Of a stretch of 64,000 nt of DNA, positions 9,085 to 18,253 are shown in pieces. This stretch comes from Duganella guangzhouensis (GTDB lineage Bacteria; Pseudomonadota; Gammaproteobacteria; Burkholderiales; Burkholderiaceae_D). Under the pieces are notes generated by a model. It saw only the letters and a list, made by a program, of their open reading frames with translations. It was not told where the DNA came from and made no database searches. Position numbers and translations under genes: made by a program. Numbering within the stretch: position 1 is the first letter of the stretch; every line of letters starts with the position of its first letter. Where the stretch lies: NCBI RefSeq assembly GCF_009674535.1, contig NZ_WKJK01000004.1:396863-460862 (forward strand). Reading direction: 5' to 3'.

Positions 9085-10058
9085 GCGAAGCAGGAAAAAT
9101 CATGCTGGTCGGGATCGGTCCCGGCGCGGTTGAACACATGACGCAGCGCGCGCGCGACGCCATCGCCGAATCGGATGTCGTCATTGGCTACGTCACCTAC
9201 ATCAAGCTGGTGGCCGATCTGATCGAGGGCAAGGAGATCATCCGCAAATCGATGACCGAGGAGTTGGACCGCGCGGTCAGTGCGCTGGAAGCGGCGCGCG
9301 CCGGCAAGAAGGTGGCGCTGATCTCGTCGGGCGACGCCGGCGTGTACGGCATGGCCGGGCCGACCTACGAGGTGCTGTTCCAGGCCGGCTGGACGCCGGA
9401 CGATGCGGTGCAGGTCGAAATCATCCCCGGCGCCTCGGCGCTGAACAGCTGCGCCGCGCTGGTCGGCGCGCCGCTGACGCATGACTTCTGCGCGATCTCG
9501 CTGTCCGACCTGCTGACGCCATGGCCGACCATCGCGCGCCGGCTGGACGCGGTGGCGATGGCCGATTTCGTGGTCGCTCTGTACAATCCGAAAAGCGGAC
9601 GGCGCACGCGCCAGATCGTCGAGGCGCAACGGCTGTTCCTGCGTCACCGCCGGCCGGATACACCGGTGGCGATTGTGAAGAGTGGCTATCGGCGGCGCCA
9701 GAACATCGTCTTCACCACGCTGGACAGCATGGCCGATGCCGACATCGGCATGCTCAGCACGGTCCTGATCGGCAACAGCAATACCTTCGTGCGCCACGGC
9801 CTGATGGTGACGCCGCGCGGCTACGCCAACAAGTACGACATGGAGGAGGGCGGCGCCACCCGCGACGGCGAGAAGGCCGGCCGTTCGCTGTCGACCGGCT
9901 TGCTGGGATGGCTGGAGACGCTGCAGGCCGAACATGCGGCCGGCGACAGCATCGAAGTACTGGCGGCACGTCACCGTCTGCCGGCCGACTACATCCACGC
10001 CACGCTGAATGAACCCTGGGAGGCCGAAGCCCCCGCCACTGAAGAAAGCGAAGCATGA
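9081..10058 (+). CDS. cobJ: Precorrin-3B/cobalt-factor III C17-methyltransferase
   Basis: This 325-residue protein contains the methylase core (MLVGIGPGAVEHMT, ISSGDAGVYGMAG, IIPGASALNSCAALVGAPL, VALYNPKS). It catalyses C17 methylation with ring contraction. The core is ~250 residues; the extra ~70 residues at the C-terminus are acidic and Ala-rich with no motif that I recognise. It overlaps cobE and the ferredoxin gene by 4 nt each. CbiH would be the name in the anaerobic scheme. Confidence 0.93.
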   Translation: MSEAGKIMLVGIGPGAVEHMTQRARDAIAESDVVIGYVTYIKLVADLIEGKEIIRKSMTEELDRAVSALEAARAGKKVALISSGDAGVYGMAGPTYEVLFQAGWTPDDAVQVEIIPGASALNSCAALVGAPLTHDFCAISLSDLLTPWPTIARRLDAVAMADFVVALYNPKSGRRTRQIVEAQRLFLRHRRPDTPVAIVKSGYRRRQNIVFTTLDSMADADIGMLSTVLIGNSNTFVRHGLMVTPRGYANKYDMEEGGATRDGEKAGRSLSTGLLGWLETLQAEHAAGDSIEVLAARHRLPADYIHATLNEPWEAEAPATEESEA

Positions 10059-10402
10059 GCGACGACATCGTCAAGCCGAAGATCGGCAATTATCACCGCC
10101 ACCTGCTGGTGTGCACCGGCCCGCGCTGCAGCGCCGATGGCGAATCGCAGGCGCTGTTCGACAGCCTGGGCGCCAAGTTCAAGGCGGCCGGGCTGGACGC
10201 GGGCGAATTGCGCGTCAAGCGCAGCCGGGTCAGCTGCTTTGCCGCCTGCAAGGGCGGGCCGATTGTCTGCGTGCAGCCGGACGGCACCTGGTACTACAAC
10301 GTCACCTCCGAGAATATGGACCGCATCGTCGAACAGCACCTGTGCAAGGGCGAGCGGGTGGAGGAACTGGTGTTCCATCAGTCCGACAACGGCGTATTTT
10401 GA
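10055..10402 (+). CDS. Thioredoxin-like [2Fe-2S] ferredoxin of the cobalamin operon
   Basis: This 115-residue protein carries the thioredoxin-fold ferredoxin pattern: CTGPRC near the N-terminus and CFAACKGGPIVC in the middle, four cysteines placed as in (2Fe-2S) ferredoxins of the NuoE-like fold. It overlaps cobJ by 4 nt and is the last gene of the operon. A likely role is electron supply for a reductive step of corrin synthesis, for example cobalt reduction; that is inference from context. No good terminator follows: only a 6-bp stem without a T run at about 10404-10420. Confidence 0.85.
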   Translation: MSDDIVKPKIGNYHRHLLVCTGPRCSADGESQALFDSLGAKFKAAGLDAGELRVKRSRVSCFAACKGGPIVCVQPDGTWYYNVTSENMDRIVEQHLCKGERVEELVFHQSDNGVF

Positions 10403-10494
10403 GACGCCGCAAGACGGCGTGTCGAGAATCTGGAGTGTCAGGCCAAAAGTGAGCTAAACTTCTACTTTCGCCGAACACATGGAGTTTTATTAAA

Positions 10495-11043
10495 ATGGCA
10501 TCAGTCAACAAAGTCATCATCGTCGGCAATCTGGGTCGCGATCCGGAAATTCGCTACATGCCTAGCGGTGATGCGATCGCCAACATCGCCGTGGCGACCT
10601 CGTACAAGTCGAAAGACCGCAACACCGGTGAGCAGAAAGAGCTGACCGAGTGGCACCGTATTTCCTTCTTCGGCCGTCTGGCCGAGATCGTTGGTCAATA
10701 CCTGAAAAAAGGTTCGTCAGTTTACGTCGAAGGCCGTCTGCAGACCCGCAAGTACACCGATAAGGATGGCGTAGAGAAATACGCTACCGACATCATCGCT
10801 GAAAACATGCAAATGCTGGGCGGCCGTCAAGGCATGGGCGGCGACGCCGGCATGGACGAAGGCGGCTACGGTGGTGGCAACAGCGGCGGCGGTTATGGCG
10901 GCGGCGGTGGCGGCTACGATGCCCCACCACAGCGTCAGGCCCCGGCCCCGCGCCCACAAATGGCTGCGCCAGCCCCGGCCCCACGCCCGGCACCGCGCCC
11001 AGCGCCGAACTTCTCGGATATGGATGACGATATTCCGTTCTAA
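10495..11043 (+). CDS. ssb: Single-stranded DNA-binding protein
   Basis: This 182-residue SSB has the OB-fold N-terminus ([50 protein letters not shown]), a Gly-rich then Pro/Ala-rich linker (residues ~115-170), and the acidic tip DMDDDIPF that recruits partner proteins. It binds ssDNA in replication and repair. A GGAG ribosome site lies 10 nt before the ATG. It has its own terminator and is not part of the cobalamin operon. Confidence 0.97.
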   Translation: MASVNKVIIVGNLGRDPEIRYMPSGDAIANIAVATSYKSKDRNTGEQKELTEWHRISFFGRLAEIVGQYLKKGSSVYVEGRLQTRKYTDKDGVEKYATDIIAENMQMLGGRQGMGGDAGMDEGGYGGGNSGGGYGGGGGGYDAPPQRQAPAPRPQMAAPAPAPRPAPRPAPNFSDMDDDIPF

Positions 11044-11070
11044 GTTATATATTGCAACAGTCGGTCAGGA

Positions 11071-11108
11071 AAAGCCCCGTAACTCATTGAAGTTACGGGG
11101 CTTTTTTG
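11071..11108 (+). terminator. Rho-independent terminator of ssb
   Basis: The stem pairs AAGCCCCGTAACT with AGTTACGGGGCTT around a CATTGA loop and is followed by six T residues. It lies 28 nt after the ssb stop. Confidence 0.92.
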
Positions 11109-11119
11109 TCATATAACGC

Positions 11120-11343
11120 CCCAAAATCTCCGATCCGCTGGTGCAGCTGTCGGTGGTCGCCAAATCGGAGGGGGGCCGGCGTCCACCAGTCTGGGATTGG
11201 GCTTGTTCATTGCGCGCGAGATCACGCTGGCGCATGGCGGCGCCATCACGGTGGCGTCCGATACCCGCAGCGGCACGGTGTTCACCGTATGGCTGCCGGA
11301 GGCGATCAGCGCGCCAGCGCCGCTAGCCGGCTGTCCCGTTTGA
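11120..11343 (+). pseudogene. Remnant of a sensor histidine kinase (ATPase-domain tail), frameshifted
   Basis: Translation of 11182-11343 gives LGLGLFIAREITLAHGG followed by an IDxxSxxGTxFTVWLP-like end, the G2 box and C-terminus of a HATPase_c domain, ending at a TGA. The 55 nt upstream encode the expected preceding residues (SDPLVQL...) but in a different frame, so there is at least one frameshift and everything before is missing. No start or ribosome site exists. This is the leftover 3' end of a kinase that probably paired with the receiver gene on the opposite strand. Confidence 0.75.
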
Positions 11344-11721
11344 CGGATAGCGCAAGGCCAAGGCCTCCAGCAAGGCATCGGTATCGACCGGCTTGGCGAT
11401 ATGCAGATCGAAGCCGGCATTGCGCGCTCGCAGCTTGGTGGCATCATCGCACCAGGCGGTGAAGGCGATCAGCAACGGTTGCGGTATCCCTGCCATGGTG
11501 CGGATCTGCTCCGCCACCTGAAATCCGTCCAGCTCCGGCATGCTGATATCGAGCAGCACGATGTCCGGCACAAATTCCCGCACCGCCAGCAGTGCCTGCC
11601 ACCCGCTGTAGACGACCTGGGTGGCATAGCCGCTGAATAACAGGATGTGGGACAGGATATCCGCCGCATCGCGATTATCGTCGACGATCAACACCCGCAG
11701 CAGTGACGGTGGCGCGTTCAT
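11323..11721 (-). CDS. Stand-alone receiver-domain response regulator
   Basis: This 132-residue protein is one CheY-like receiver domain with no output domain: acidic pair in RVLIVDDNRD, phospho-acceptor Asp in IVLLDISMPELDG (about residue 57), Thr/Ala position in LIAFTAW and the conserved Lys in HIAKPVD. It would be phosphorylated by a histidine kinase and act through protein contact. Its 3' end overlaps by 21 nt the end of the kinase remnant on the plus strand, so its original partner may have been lost. Confidence 0.85.
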   Translation of the reverse strand: MNAPPSLLRVLIVDDNRDAADILSHILLFSGYATQVVYSGWQALLAVREFVPDIVLLDISMPELDGFQVAEQIRTMAGIPQPLLIAFTAWCDDATKLRARNAGFDLHIAKPVDTDALLEALALRYPSNGTAG

Positions 11722-12111
11722 GTCACGGCTCCGCTGCGGACAATATGCCGCGACCTCTGGCTATGCGAAAACATCATCTTTCCCCGGTGCGATCGATACA
11801 CGGAGCGTATCCAATCACTACCAGCTTGCGCGTCTATGCGTGCGACACGCGTAGGACGCGAACGGCCACCCGCGTAGGACCGCATCGCCGCGCGATGACC
11901 TTGCTGGGGCGTCAATGATGTCTGTCATGAAAGGGGGGCTGCGGAGTGTGAGAATGTGTGAGAAAGCGACGGAACATTTTCTTTGAGGTAACGTTTAAGG
12001 TGAATTTACACAGATTTACCGTACCGGTTTGAGCAACTTGCATATTTCCGTGTGGGAATTTGTTAGTATTTATCCGTCCCCTACCACCAATTCTTTCGTT
12101 GCGAGATTGCT
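11722..12111. other. 390-bp gap between receiver gene and sedolisin gene
   Basis: The gap holds the divergent upstream regions of the receiver gene (minus) and the protease gene (plus). The right half (about 11960-12090) is AT-rich compared with the flanks and probably contains the protease promoter, but no hexamer pair with good spacing stands out. I see no RNA gene, repeat or credible small gene here. Confidence 0.5.
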
Positions 12112-14256
12112 ATGCAATATTTCTCACGTTCCACGCGCCTGTTGGCGCTACCGCTGACCTGCATCGTCGCGCTGTTGAGCGCCTGTGGCGGCAGCAGCAC
12201 CGATACTTCCACTACTGATACCACCCAGGCCAGCGCCACCGCGCTGGTTGCCACCGGCGCCACCGTGCTGACGCTGGATCCGGATACCGTCGCCGAACAG
12301 GATGCGACCCAGTACGCGTTGCCGTCCTATCATATGGCGCCGGTGCTGCTGGAGACCCCGGCCGACGCCGCCGCCGGCGATGCCGCGCCCGCCACCGTGC
12401 ACAAGCAAACCGTGCCGTCGGCGTTCCGCAACCTGAGCTCGCGCTTGCTGACGGTGGAGTCGCTGCGCGCCGCCCAGGCTAACCGCACCGTCAGCACCGT
12501 CAGCGCCGACGCCAGCGACAGCGGCGCCACCGCCATGGCCACCACCAGCACCGTGGTGACCTACACCCCGGCCCAGATCCGCGCCGCCTACGGCCTGCCG
12601 ACCTTGCCGAGCAGCTACACCAGCCTGACCACCGCCCAGGCGGCCCAGCTGGGCGCCGGCCAGACGATTTACATCGTCGACGCCATGCACAACCCGAACA
12701 TCGCGGCCGAACTGTCGGCCTTCAACACCAAGTTCGGCCTGCCGACCTGCACCACCAAGACCGTCGCCACCAGCGCCAGCCTGCCGCTGGCCACCGCTTC
12801 CAGCAGCGCCTGCGAACTGTCGATCGTGTACAGCACCTCGGCGGGTGCCATGACCAGCTCGGCACCGACCTATGACTCCGGCTGGGCCACTGAAATTGCG
12901 CTGGACGTGCAATGGGCCCACGCCACCGCGCCGCTGGCGCGCATCGTCGTGATCGAGGCGGCCAGCTCCAGCTACAGCGATCTGCTGGGCGCGGTCAAAC
13001 TGGCCAACAACATGGGCACCGGCATCGTCTCGATGAGCTTTGGCGGTTCCGAAACCAGCACCACCGCCAACTACGACAGCTACTTCTCCGGCACCAACAT
13101 GAGCTACGTGGCGGCCACCGGCGACTCCGGCGCGGCGGTCAACTGGCCGTCGGTCTCGCCTAAAGTACTGGGCGTCGGCGGCACCACGCTGACCTGGAGC
13201 GGTTCCGGTAGCCGTAGCGAAACCGTCTGGTCCAGCACCGGCGGCGGCGTGTCCAGCTATGTGGCCACCCCGAGCTACCAGAGCACCTCGGTGCCGGGCA
13301 TGGGCACCGCGACCCGCCGTACCGTGGCCGACGTCGCCTTCAACGCCGACCCGAACAGCGGCCAATACGTGGCGGTGATCGCCTCCGGCAGCAGCACCGT
13401 CAAATGGACCAGCGTCGGCGGCACCAGCCTGGCGACGCCGCAATGGGCCGGCCTGATCGCCGTCGCCAATGCGCTGCGCGTGCAGAACAGCAAAACCGTG
13501 CTGGGCCAGCCGCACGTCGCGCTGTACACCAATATCTCGACCGTGGCCGGCACTTACGCCAGCAGCTTCCTGGACATCACCTCCGGCAGCCATGGCACCT
13601 GCTCGGCCTGCTCCGCTGAAACCGGCTACGACCAGGCGACCGGCCTGGGCACCCCGAACGCCTCGTCGCTGCTGTCGACGCTGTCTGGCCTGACCGTGCA
13701 GACCGCACCAGTGGTAACCGCCGCCACCATCAGCGGCAAGGCCGGCACCGCGCTGACCTTCACCGCCTCGGTGAGCGCCGCCAACGCCGTCACCTACTCG
13801 CTGAGCGGCGCGCCGTCCGCGATGACCATCAGCAGCGCCGGCGTGGTCAGCTGGGCGTCGCCGGTGGCCGGTACTTATAGTGTCACCATCACCGCCAAGG
13901 ACAGCGTCAACGGTCTGAGCGGCAGCGCGGTGTACAGCATTGTGATCGCCTCGGCCAGCACCACCACCACCACCACCACCAGCAGCACCGGTCCGGTGAT
14001 CACCGCCAGCGCCATGACCGGCGTGGTTGGCAAAGCGCTGAGCGGCACCATCAGCATTACCGACAGCAGCAGCAAGTCGATCTCGGTCAGCATTTCCGGC
14101 GCGCCGCTGGGCATGACCTTCGGCGTCAGCGGCAGCAAGATCACGGTCAGCTGGGCGTCACCGAAAACCGGCAGCTACACCCTGAAAGTGGTGGCGACCA
14201 ACGGTAACAACGCCAGCAGCTCGGTCAGCATTCCGGTGACCATCACCGCCCGCTAA
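12112..14256 (+). CDS. Sedolisin-type (S53) serine-carboxyl protease, lipoprotein, with Ig-like repeats
   Basis: This 714-residue protein starts with a lipoprotein signal (lipobox LLSAC, Cys near residue 25), then a Ser/Thr/Ala-rich pro-region. The protease domain (~residues 150-525) has E and D in WATEIALDVQWAH (~259 and 263), the oxyanion Asp in TGDSGAAVN (~337) and Ser in GGTSLATPQWAG (~438), the sedolisin catalytic set. Two cadherin/Ig-like putative-Ig repeats follow (~530-620 and ~630-714), separated by a Thr-rich linker. It probably acts at the cell surface or is released to degrade proteins. A single transcription unit is likely because a terminator follows. Confidence 0.87.
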   Translation: MQYFSRSTRLLALPLTCIVALLSACGGSSTDTSTTDTTQASATALVATGATVLTLDPDTVAEQDATQYALPSYHMAPVLLETPADAAAGDAAPATVHKQTVPSAFRNLSSRLLTVESLRAAQANRTVSTVSADASDSGATAMATTSTVVTYTPAQIRAAYGLPTLPSSYTSLTTAQAAQLGAGQTIYIVDAMHNPNIAAELSAFNTKFGLPTCTTKTVATSASLPLATASSSACELSIVYSTSAGAMTSSAPTYDSGWATEIALDVQWAHATAPLARIVVIEAASSSYSDLLGAVKLANNMGTGIVSMSFGGSETSTTANYDSYFSGTNMSYVAATGDSGAAVNWPSVSPKVLGVGGTTLTWSGSGSRSETVWSSTGGGVSSYVATPSYQSTSVPGMGTATRRTVADVAFNADPNSGQYVAVIASGSSTVKWTSVGGTSLATPQWAGLIAVANALRVQNSKTVLGQPHVALYTNISTVAGTYASSFLDITSGSHGTCSACSAETGYDQATGLGTPNASSLLSTLSGLTVQTAPVVTAATISGKAGTALTFTASVSAANAVTYSLSGAPSAMTISSAGVVSWASPVAGTYSVTITAKDSVNGLSGSAVYSIVIASASTTTTTTTSSTGPVITASAMTGVVGKALSGTISITDSSSKSISVSISGAPLGMTFGVSGSKITVSWASPKTGSYTLKVVATNGNNASSSVSIPVTITAR

Positions 14257-14280
14257 GCCACAGTTTCCGGCTTTAGCCTG

Positions 14281-14321
14281 AGGCCCGGCCTGCCCCGCAA
14301 GGGGGAGGCCGGGCCTTTTTG
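14281..14321 (+). terminator. Rho-independent terminator of the sedolisin gene
   Basis: AGGCCCGGCC pairs with GGCCGGGCCT around a short GC-rich loop and is followed by a T run. It lies 25 nt after the protease stop. Confidence 0.88.
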
Positions 14322-14340
14322 CATTCTGGTATCATACGCA

Positions 14341-14375
14341 AATTGGTCAGACCAATTGTAAAAATGGTCGACCAT
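14341..14375. promoter_or_regulatory. Two GntR-like palindromic operators upstream of the dehydrogenase operon
   Basis: Two perfect palindromes share the core GGTC-GACC: AATTGGTCAGACCAATT at 14341-14357 and ATGGTCGACCAT at 14364-14375. Their centres are ~20 bp apart, two helical turns, so they would lie on the same DNA face. The core resembles FadR-subfamily GntR sites (TGGTCnGACCA). They end 19 nt upstream of the -35 box of the predicted promoter. No GntR gene is in the window, so the regulator is encoded elsewhere. Confidence 0.6.
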
Positions 14376-14394
14376 AAATACACAAATGAATAGT

Positions 14395-14423
14395 TTGACT
14401 GTGTATAAAAACTGCATTAAACT
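14395..14423 (+). promoter_or_regulatory. Sigma70-type promoter of the sugar dehydrogenase operon
   Basis: TTGACT at 14395-14400 and TAAACT at 14418-14423 are separated by exactly 17 nt. The predicted transcription start near 14430 leaves a leader of about 70 nt before the ATG at 14501. This is the best-scoring promoter I see in the window by eye. Confidence 0.65.
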
Positions 14424-14500
14424 CTCTTAAGTTTTTGCTCAAAATCAAGTTTTACCGCCCCGGCCGACGGGGTTTCTTCCCCCTCACACACACGCTACCT

Positions 14501-15217
14501 ATGTCCAAAGACAAATTCAGTCCGTCGCGACGGACTATTCTCATGGCGACTGCTGCCGCAGTGCCGCTGGCGTCCGTTCCGGTCTACCGTGCTGCCCGCG
14601 CGGACGGACTTGAAGGCGTCGAGCTGCAGCAGTACCAGCCAGTCTTCTTCTCGGCAGCCGAATGGACCTTTATCCTGGCCGCCTGCGATCGCTTGATCCC
14701 GGCCGAAGGCAAGGGCCCGGGCGCGCTGGAAACCAATGTCCCGGTGTTTATCGACCAGCAATTGCACAACGGCCTGGGCGATGACATCTACATGGCCGGC
14801 CCGCACCAGCCGGACGCGCCGAAGACGCTGGGCTTCCAGGGCACGCAGTCGCCGCAACAAGCCTACCGCGCCGGCATCAAGCTGACTCAGCAATACGTGC
14901 AGCAGAAATACGGCAAGACCTTCGAACAGTTGGGCATGGTCGACAAGGACGCGGTGCTGACCGCGCTGCAAAAGAACGACATCAGCTTTGCCGACCTGGG
15001 CGAAGCGGCGCTGCACGCCTCGGCCTTCTTCGGCCAGTTGCTGGGCGATGCCAAGAACGGTTACCTGGCCGACCCTATGTATGGCGGCAACAAGGACATG
15101 AAGGCATGGGTGGCGATCGGCTTCCCGGGCGCCCGCGCGGCGTACACGGAATGGGTTGACGTGCACAACGTGAAGTATCCGTTGGGGCCGGTCAGCGTCA
15201 GCGGCAAACGCGCATAA
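14501..15217 (+). CDS. Gluconate/glucose dehydrogenase small (gamma) subunit, Tat-exported
   Basis: This 238-residue protein opens with a twin-arginine signal (SRRTILMATAAAVPLASVP, RR at residues 10-11). The body (AEWTFILAACDRLIPAEGKGPGALETNVPVFIDQQL) matches the gluconate 2-dehydrogenase subunit 3 family. In this enzyme class the gamma subunit carries the Tat signal and ferries the flavoprotein subunit, which has none, to the periplasm. ATG 14501 was chosen because it precedes the Tat signal and follows the promoter. It is the first gene of a three-gene operon. Confidence 0.9.
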   Translation: MSKDKFSPSRRTILMATAAAVPLASVPVYRAARADGLEGVELQQYQPVFFSAAEWTFILAACDRLIPAEGKGPGALETNVPVFIDQQLHNGLGDDIYMAGPHQPDAPKTLGFQGTQSPQQAYRAGIKLTQQYVQQKYGKTFEQLGMVDKDAVLTALQKNDISFADLGEAALHASAFFGQLLGDAKNGYLADPMYGGNKDMKAWVAIGFPGARAAYTEWVDVHNVKYPLGPVSVSGKRA

Positions 15218-15230
15218 CAGGAATAAGAAC

Positions 15231-17003
15231 ATGCCAAACATCACTAACGACGACGTCGATGTCGTCATCGTCGGCCTTGGTTGGGCCGGCTCCATCATGG
15301 CCATCGAACTGGCCCAGGCCGGTCTGAAAGTGCGCGCGCTGGAGCGCGGCCCGGACCGTCCGCCGGAAGATTTCGCCTACCCGAAACCAGCCGACCAGTA
15401 CGCCTACGCGATTCGCAACAAAGTGTTCGCCACCCCGCGCGACGCCGCGCTGACGGTGCGCTACAACGATAGCGAAACCGCGCTGCCGACCCGCAAATGG
15501 GGCGCGTTCGCGCCCGGCACCGGCGTCGGCGGCTCCGGCCTGCACTGGACCGGCGTGCTGATCCGCCCGACTACCACCGACATCAAGCTCAAGACCTACG
15601 CCGACCAGGCCTACAAGCGCGGCTCGCTGGACCCGGACATGCGCGTCAAGGACTTCCCGTTCACCTGGGATGAGATCGAACCGTTCTACGACAAGTTCGA
15701 CCAGATTTGCGGCCTGTCCGGCAACACCGGCAACCTGAAAGGTGTGATCCAGCCGGGCGGCGATCCGTTTGAAGGCCCGCGCTCGAATCCGTATCCGCTG
15801 CCGGCGCTGCACGACACCTACAACAGCTCGCTGTTCGCGGCGACCGCCAAAAAAATGGGCTACCACCCGTTCCCGAATCCATCGGCCAACGTGTCGCAGG
15901 CGTGGACCAATCCGTATGGCGCGCAGCTGGCGCCGTGCAACTACTGCGGCTATTGCTCCAAGTACCCGTGCCTGAACTATTCCAAGGCATCGCCGCAGAC
16001 CACGATTCTGGACGTGGTCAAGCGCATGCCGAATTTCAGCATGCGCGTCAACGCCAACGTCATCCGCGTCGACCTGCACGCCGACAAGAAGACCGCCAAG
16101 GGCGTCACCTACATCGACGAGAACAACAAGGAAGTGTTCCAGCCGGCCAAGATCGTCATCCTGTCCAGCTTCCAGTTCGCCAACGTGCGCCTGATGATGT
16201 TGTCGGGCATCGGCCAGATCTACAACCCGCTGACCGAGACCGGCACCATCGGCCGCAACTACGCCTTCCTCAGCAATGGCGACGCCACGCTGTTCTTCAA
16301 GGACAAGCACTTCAACCCGTTCGCCACCGCCGGCGCGACGGGTGAAATGTTCAACGACATCTCGCCGGGCAACTTCGAAGACGGCATCAAAATGGGCTTC
16401 ATCGGCGGCGCCAAGATTCACAGCTCGCAAGCGACCGGCGCGCCGATCGGCACCGCGCTGCCGAAAGGCACGCCGGGCTGGGGCAAGGGCTGGAAGGAAG
16501 GCATGGTCGACTGGTATGGCCGCTCGATGAAAATCGGCATCACCACCACCTGCATGTCCTATCGCGGCCACCATCTGGACCTGGACCCGAACTACAAAGA
16601 TCCATGGGGCCAGCCGCTGCTGCGCATGACCTTCGACTGGCGCCAGAACGAGCTCAAGCTGCAGCGCTACCTGCGCGACATCGTGCTCGGCATCGCCAAG
16701 GAACTGGGACCGGATTCGATCAGCGAAAACTTCCTGGCGCTGGATTCGCACTGGGACATCACCAAGTACGTGTCGACCCACAACGTGGGCGGCGCCATCA
16801 TGGGCGACTCGCCGCGCGACTCGGCGCTGAACCGCTACCTGCAATCGTGGGACGTGCACAACGTGTTCGTACCGGGCGGCAACGCGTTCCCGCAGAACTT
16901 CCAGGCCAATCCGACCGCCACCATCGGCGCCATCACACTGATGGCCGCCGAAGCGATCAAAAACCAATACCTGAAAAACCCTGGCCCGCTGGTGCACGTA
17001 TGA
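15231..17003 (+). CDS. FAD-dependent GMC dehydrogenase catalytic subunit (gluconate/glucose dehydrogenase alpha)
   Basis: This 590-residue GMC oxidoreductase has the dinucleotide-binding start VVIVGLGWAGSIMAIELAQAG, the GTGVGGSGLHWTG motif, and the C-terminal catalytic region with VSTHNVGGAIMG and FVPGGNAFPQNFQANPT. A Cys cluster CNYCGYCSKYPC (about residues 236-247) matches the iron-sulfur site of three-subunit FAD dehydrogenases. It has no signal peptide, as expected for Tat hitch-hiking with the gamma subunit. It oxidises a sugar or sugar acid in the periplasm; gluconate (to 2-ketogluconate) or glucose is likely, and sequence alone does not decide. Confidence 0.9.
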   Translation: MPNITNDDVDVVIVGLGWAGSIMAIELAQAGLKVRALERGPDRPPEDFAYPKPADQYAYAIRNKVFATPRDAALTVRYNDSETALPTRKWGAFAPGTGVGGSGLHWTGVLIRPTTTDIKLKTYADQAYKRGSLDPDMRVKDFPFTWDEIEPFYDKFDQICGLSGNTGNLKGVIQPGGDPFEGPRSNPYPLPALHDTYNSSLFAATAKKMGYHPFPNPSANVSQAWTNPYGAQLAPCNYCGYCSKYPCLNYSKASPQTTILDVVKRMPNFSMRVNANVIRVDLHADKKTAKGVTYIDENNKEVFQPAKIVILSSFQFANVRLMMLSGIGQIYNPLTETGTIGRNYAFLSNGDATLFFKDKHFNPFATAGATGEMFNDISPGNFEDGIKMGFIGGAKIHSSQATGAPIGTALPKGTPGWGKGWKEGMVDWYGRSMKIGITTTCMSYRGHHLDLDPNYKDPWGQPLLRMTFDWRQNELKLQRYLRDIVLGIAKELGPDSISENFLALDSHWDITKYVSTHNVGGAIMGDSPRDSALNRYLQSWDVHNVFVPGGNAFPQNFQANPTATIGAITLMAAEAIKNQYLKNPGPLVHV

Positions 17004-18247
17004 TGAACAAACTGACGCAATTCCTCACCACCGCAGTGCTGGCGCTGGCTGGCGCGGCCGTCCACGCCGCCCCGGATCAGGCACAGATCCAGCGCGGCGA
17101 ATACCTGGCGCGCGCCGGCGACTGCATCGCCTGCCACAGCGCGCCGGGCAAGCCGGCGTTTGCCGGCGGCCTGGCGATCGACAGCGGCCACGGCATCATC
17201 TACTCGACCAACATCACGCCGGACAAAAAGAACGGCATCGGCGGCTACAGCGAGCAGCAGTTCGCCGACGCCGTGCGCAAGGGCGTGCGCGCCGATGGCA
17301 CCCACCTGTATCCGGCCATGCCGTACACCAGCTACGCCAAGGTATCGGATGCCGACATCAAGGCGCTGTACGCCTTCTTCCAGTCGGGCGTGAAGCCATC
17401 GACCTACGTGCCGCCGGCCACCAGCATGAGCTTCCCGTTCAATATGCGCTGGGGTATGGGCGTCTGGAACTACTTCTTTGCCGACAGCAAGCCATTCGTG
17501 GCGCAAGCCGGCTGGAGCGACCAGATCAAACAGGGCGCCTATCTGGTGGAAGGTCTGGGCCACTGCTCCAGCTGCCACACACCGCGTGGTTTCGCCATGA
17601 ACGAAAAAGCCAGCAACAGCGGGCAATCGAACTTCCTGGCCGGTGGCGAGCTGAACGACTGGCCAGTGCCATCGCTGCGCGGCTTGCCGCGCTGGAGTGA
17701 AACGCAGATCGTCGACTACCTGCAGACCGGCCGCAACAACGGCGCCGCCGTCGCCGGCGAGATGACCTCGGTGGTCGAGCACAGCACCGCGCATCTGCAG
17801 GATGCCGACCTGCACGCGATCGCCGCCTACCTGAAAGCGCTGCCGCCGGTACCGGCGCGCGGACCGGCGGTCAAGCCGCAGGGCAAGGAAGAGACCGTGC
17901 GCAAGCTGAGCGCGGCTGTCAACCTGACCTTGGGTGAACGTCTCTACCTCGACAACTGCGCCGCCTGCCACTTCGTCACCGGCAAAGGCGCCAGCCGCGT
18001 CTTCCCCGAACTGGATGGCGCCACCGTCATCAACGCCGACAATCCGACGGCATTGGTCAACGTCATCCTGCACGGCGCCCGCACGCCATCGACCGACAAA
18101 GCACCGTCGATCCTGGTAATGCCAGGCTTCTCGCGCCGCCTGAGCGACAGCGAAGCCGCCGCCCTGGCGACCTTCCTGCGTCAAGGCTGGAGCAACAGCG
18201 CCGCCGCCGTGACCGAGCGCGACGTCGCCAAAGTCCGCGCCAAGTAA
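17000..18247 (+). CDS. Tri-haem cytochrome c subunit of the dehydrogenase
   Basis: This 415-residue protein has a Sec signal peptide (about residues 1-23) and three CXXCH haem sites: CIACH (~41), CSSCH (~189) and CAACH (~320). This is the membrane-anchored cytochrome subunit that passes electrons from the flavoprotein to quinone in gluconate, alcohol and FAD-glucose dehydrogenases. The ATG at 17000 overlaps the catalytic subunit stop; a second ATG one codon later is equally possible. A long palindrome 7 nt after its stop may end the transcript. Confidence 0.92.
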   Translation: MMNKLTQFLTTAVLALAGAAVHAAPDQAQIQRGEYLARAGDCIACHSAPGKPAFAGGLAIDSGHGIIYSTNITPDKKNGIGGYSEQQFADAVRKGVRADGTHLYPAMPYTSYAKVSDADIKALYAFFQSGVKPSTYVPPATSMSFPFNMRWGMGVWNYFFADSKPFVAQAGWSDQIKQGAYLVEGLGHCSSCHTPRGFAMNEKASNSGQSNFLAGGELNDWPVPSLRGLPRWSETQIVDYLQTGRNNGAAVAGEMTSVVEHSTAHLQDADLHAIAAYLKALPPVPARGPAVKPQGKEETVRKLSAAVNLTLGERLYLDNCAACHFVTGKGASRVFPELDGATVINADNPTALVNVILHGARTPSTDKAPSILVMPGFSRRLSDSEAAALATFLRQGWSNSAAAVTERDVAKVRAK

Positions 18248-18253
18248 TGTAAC

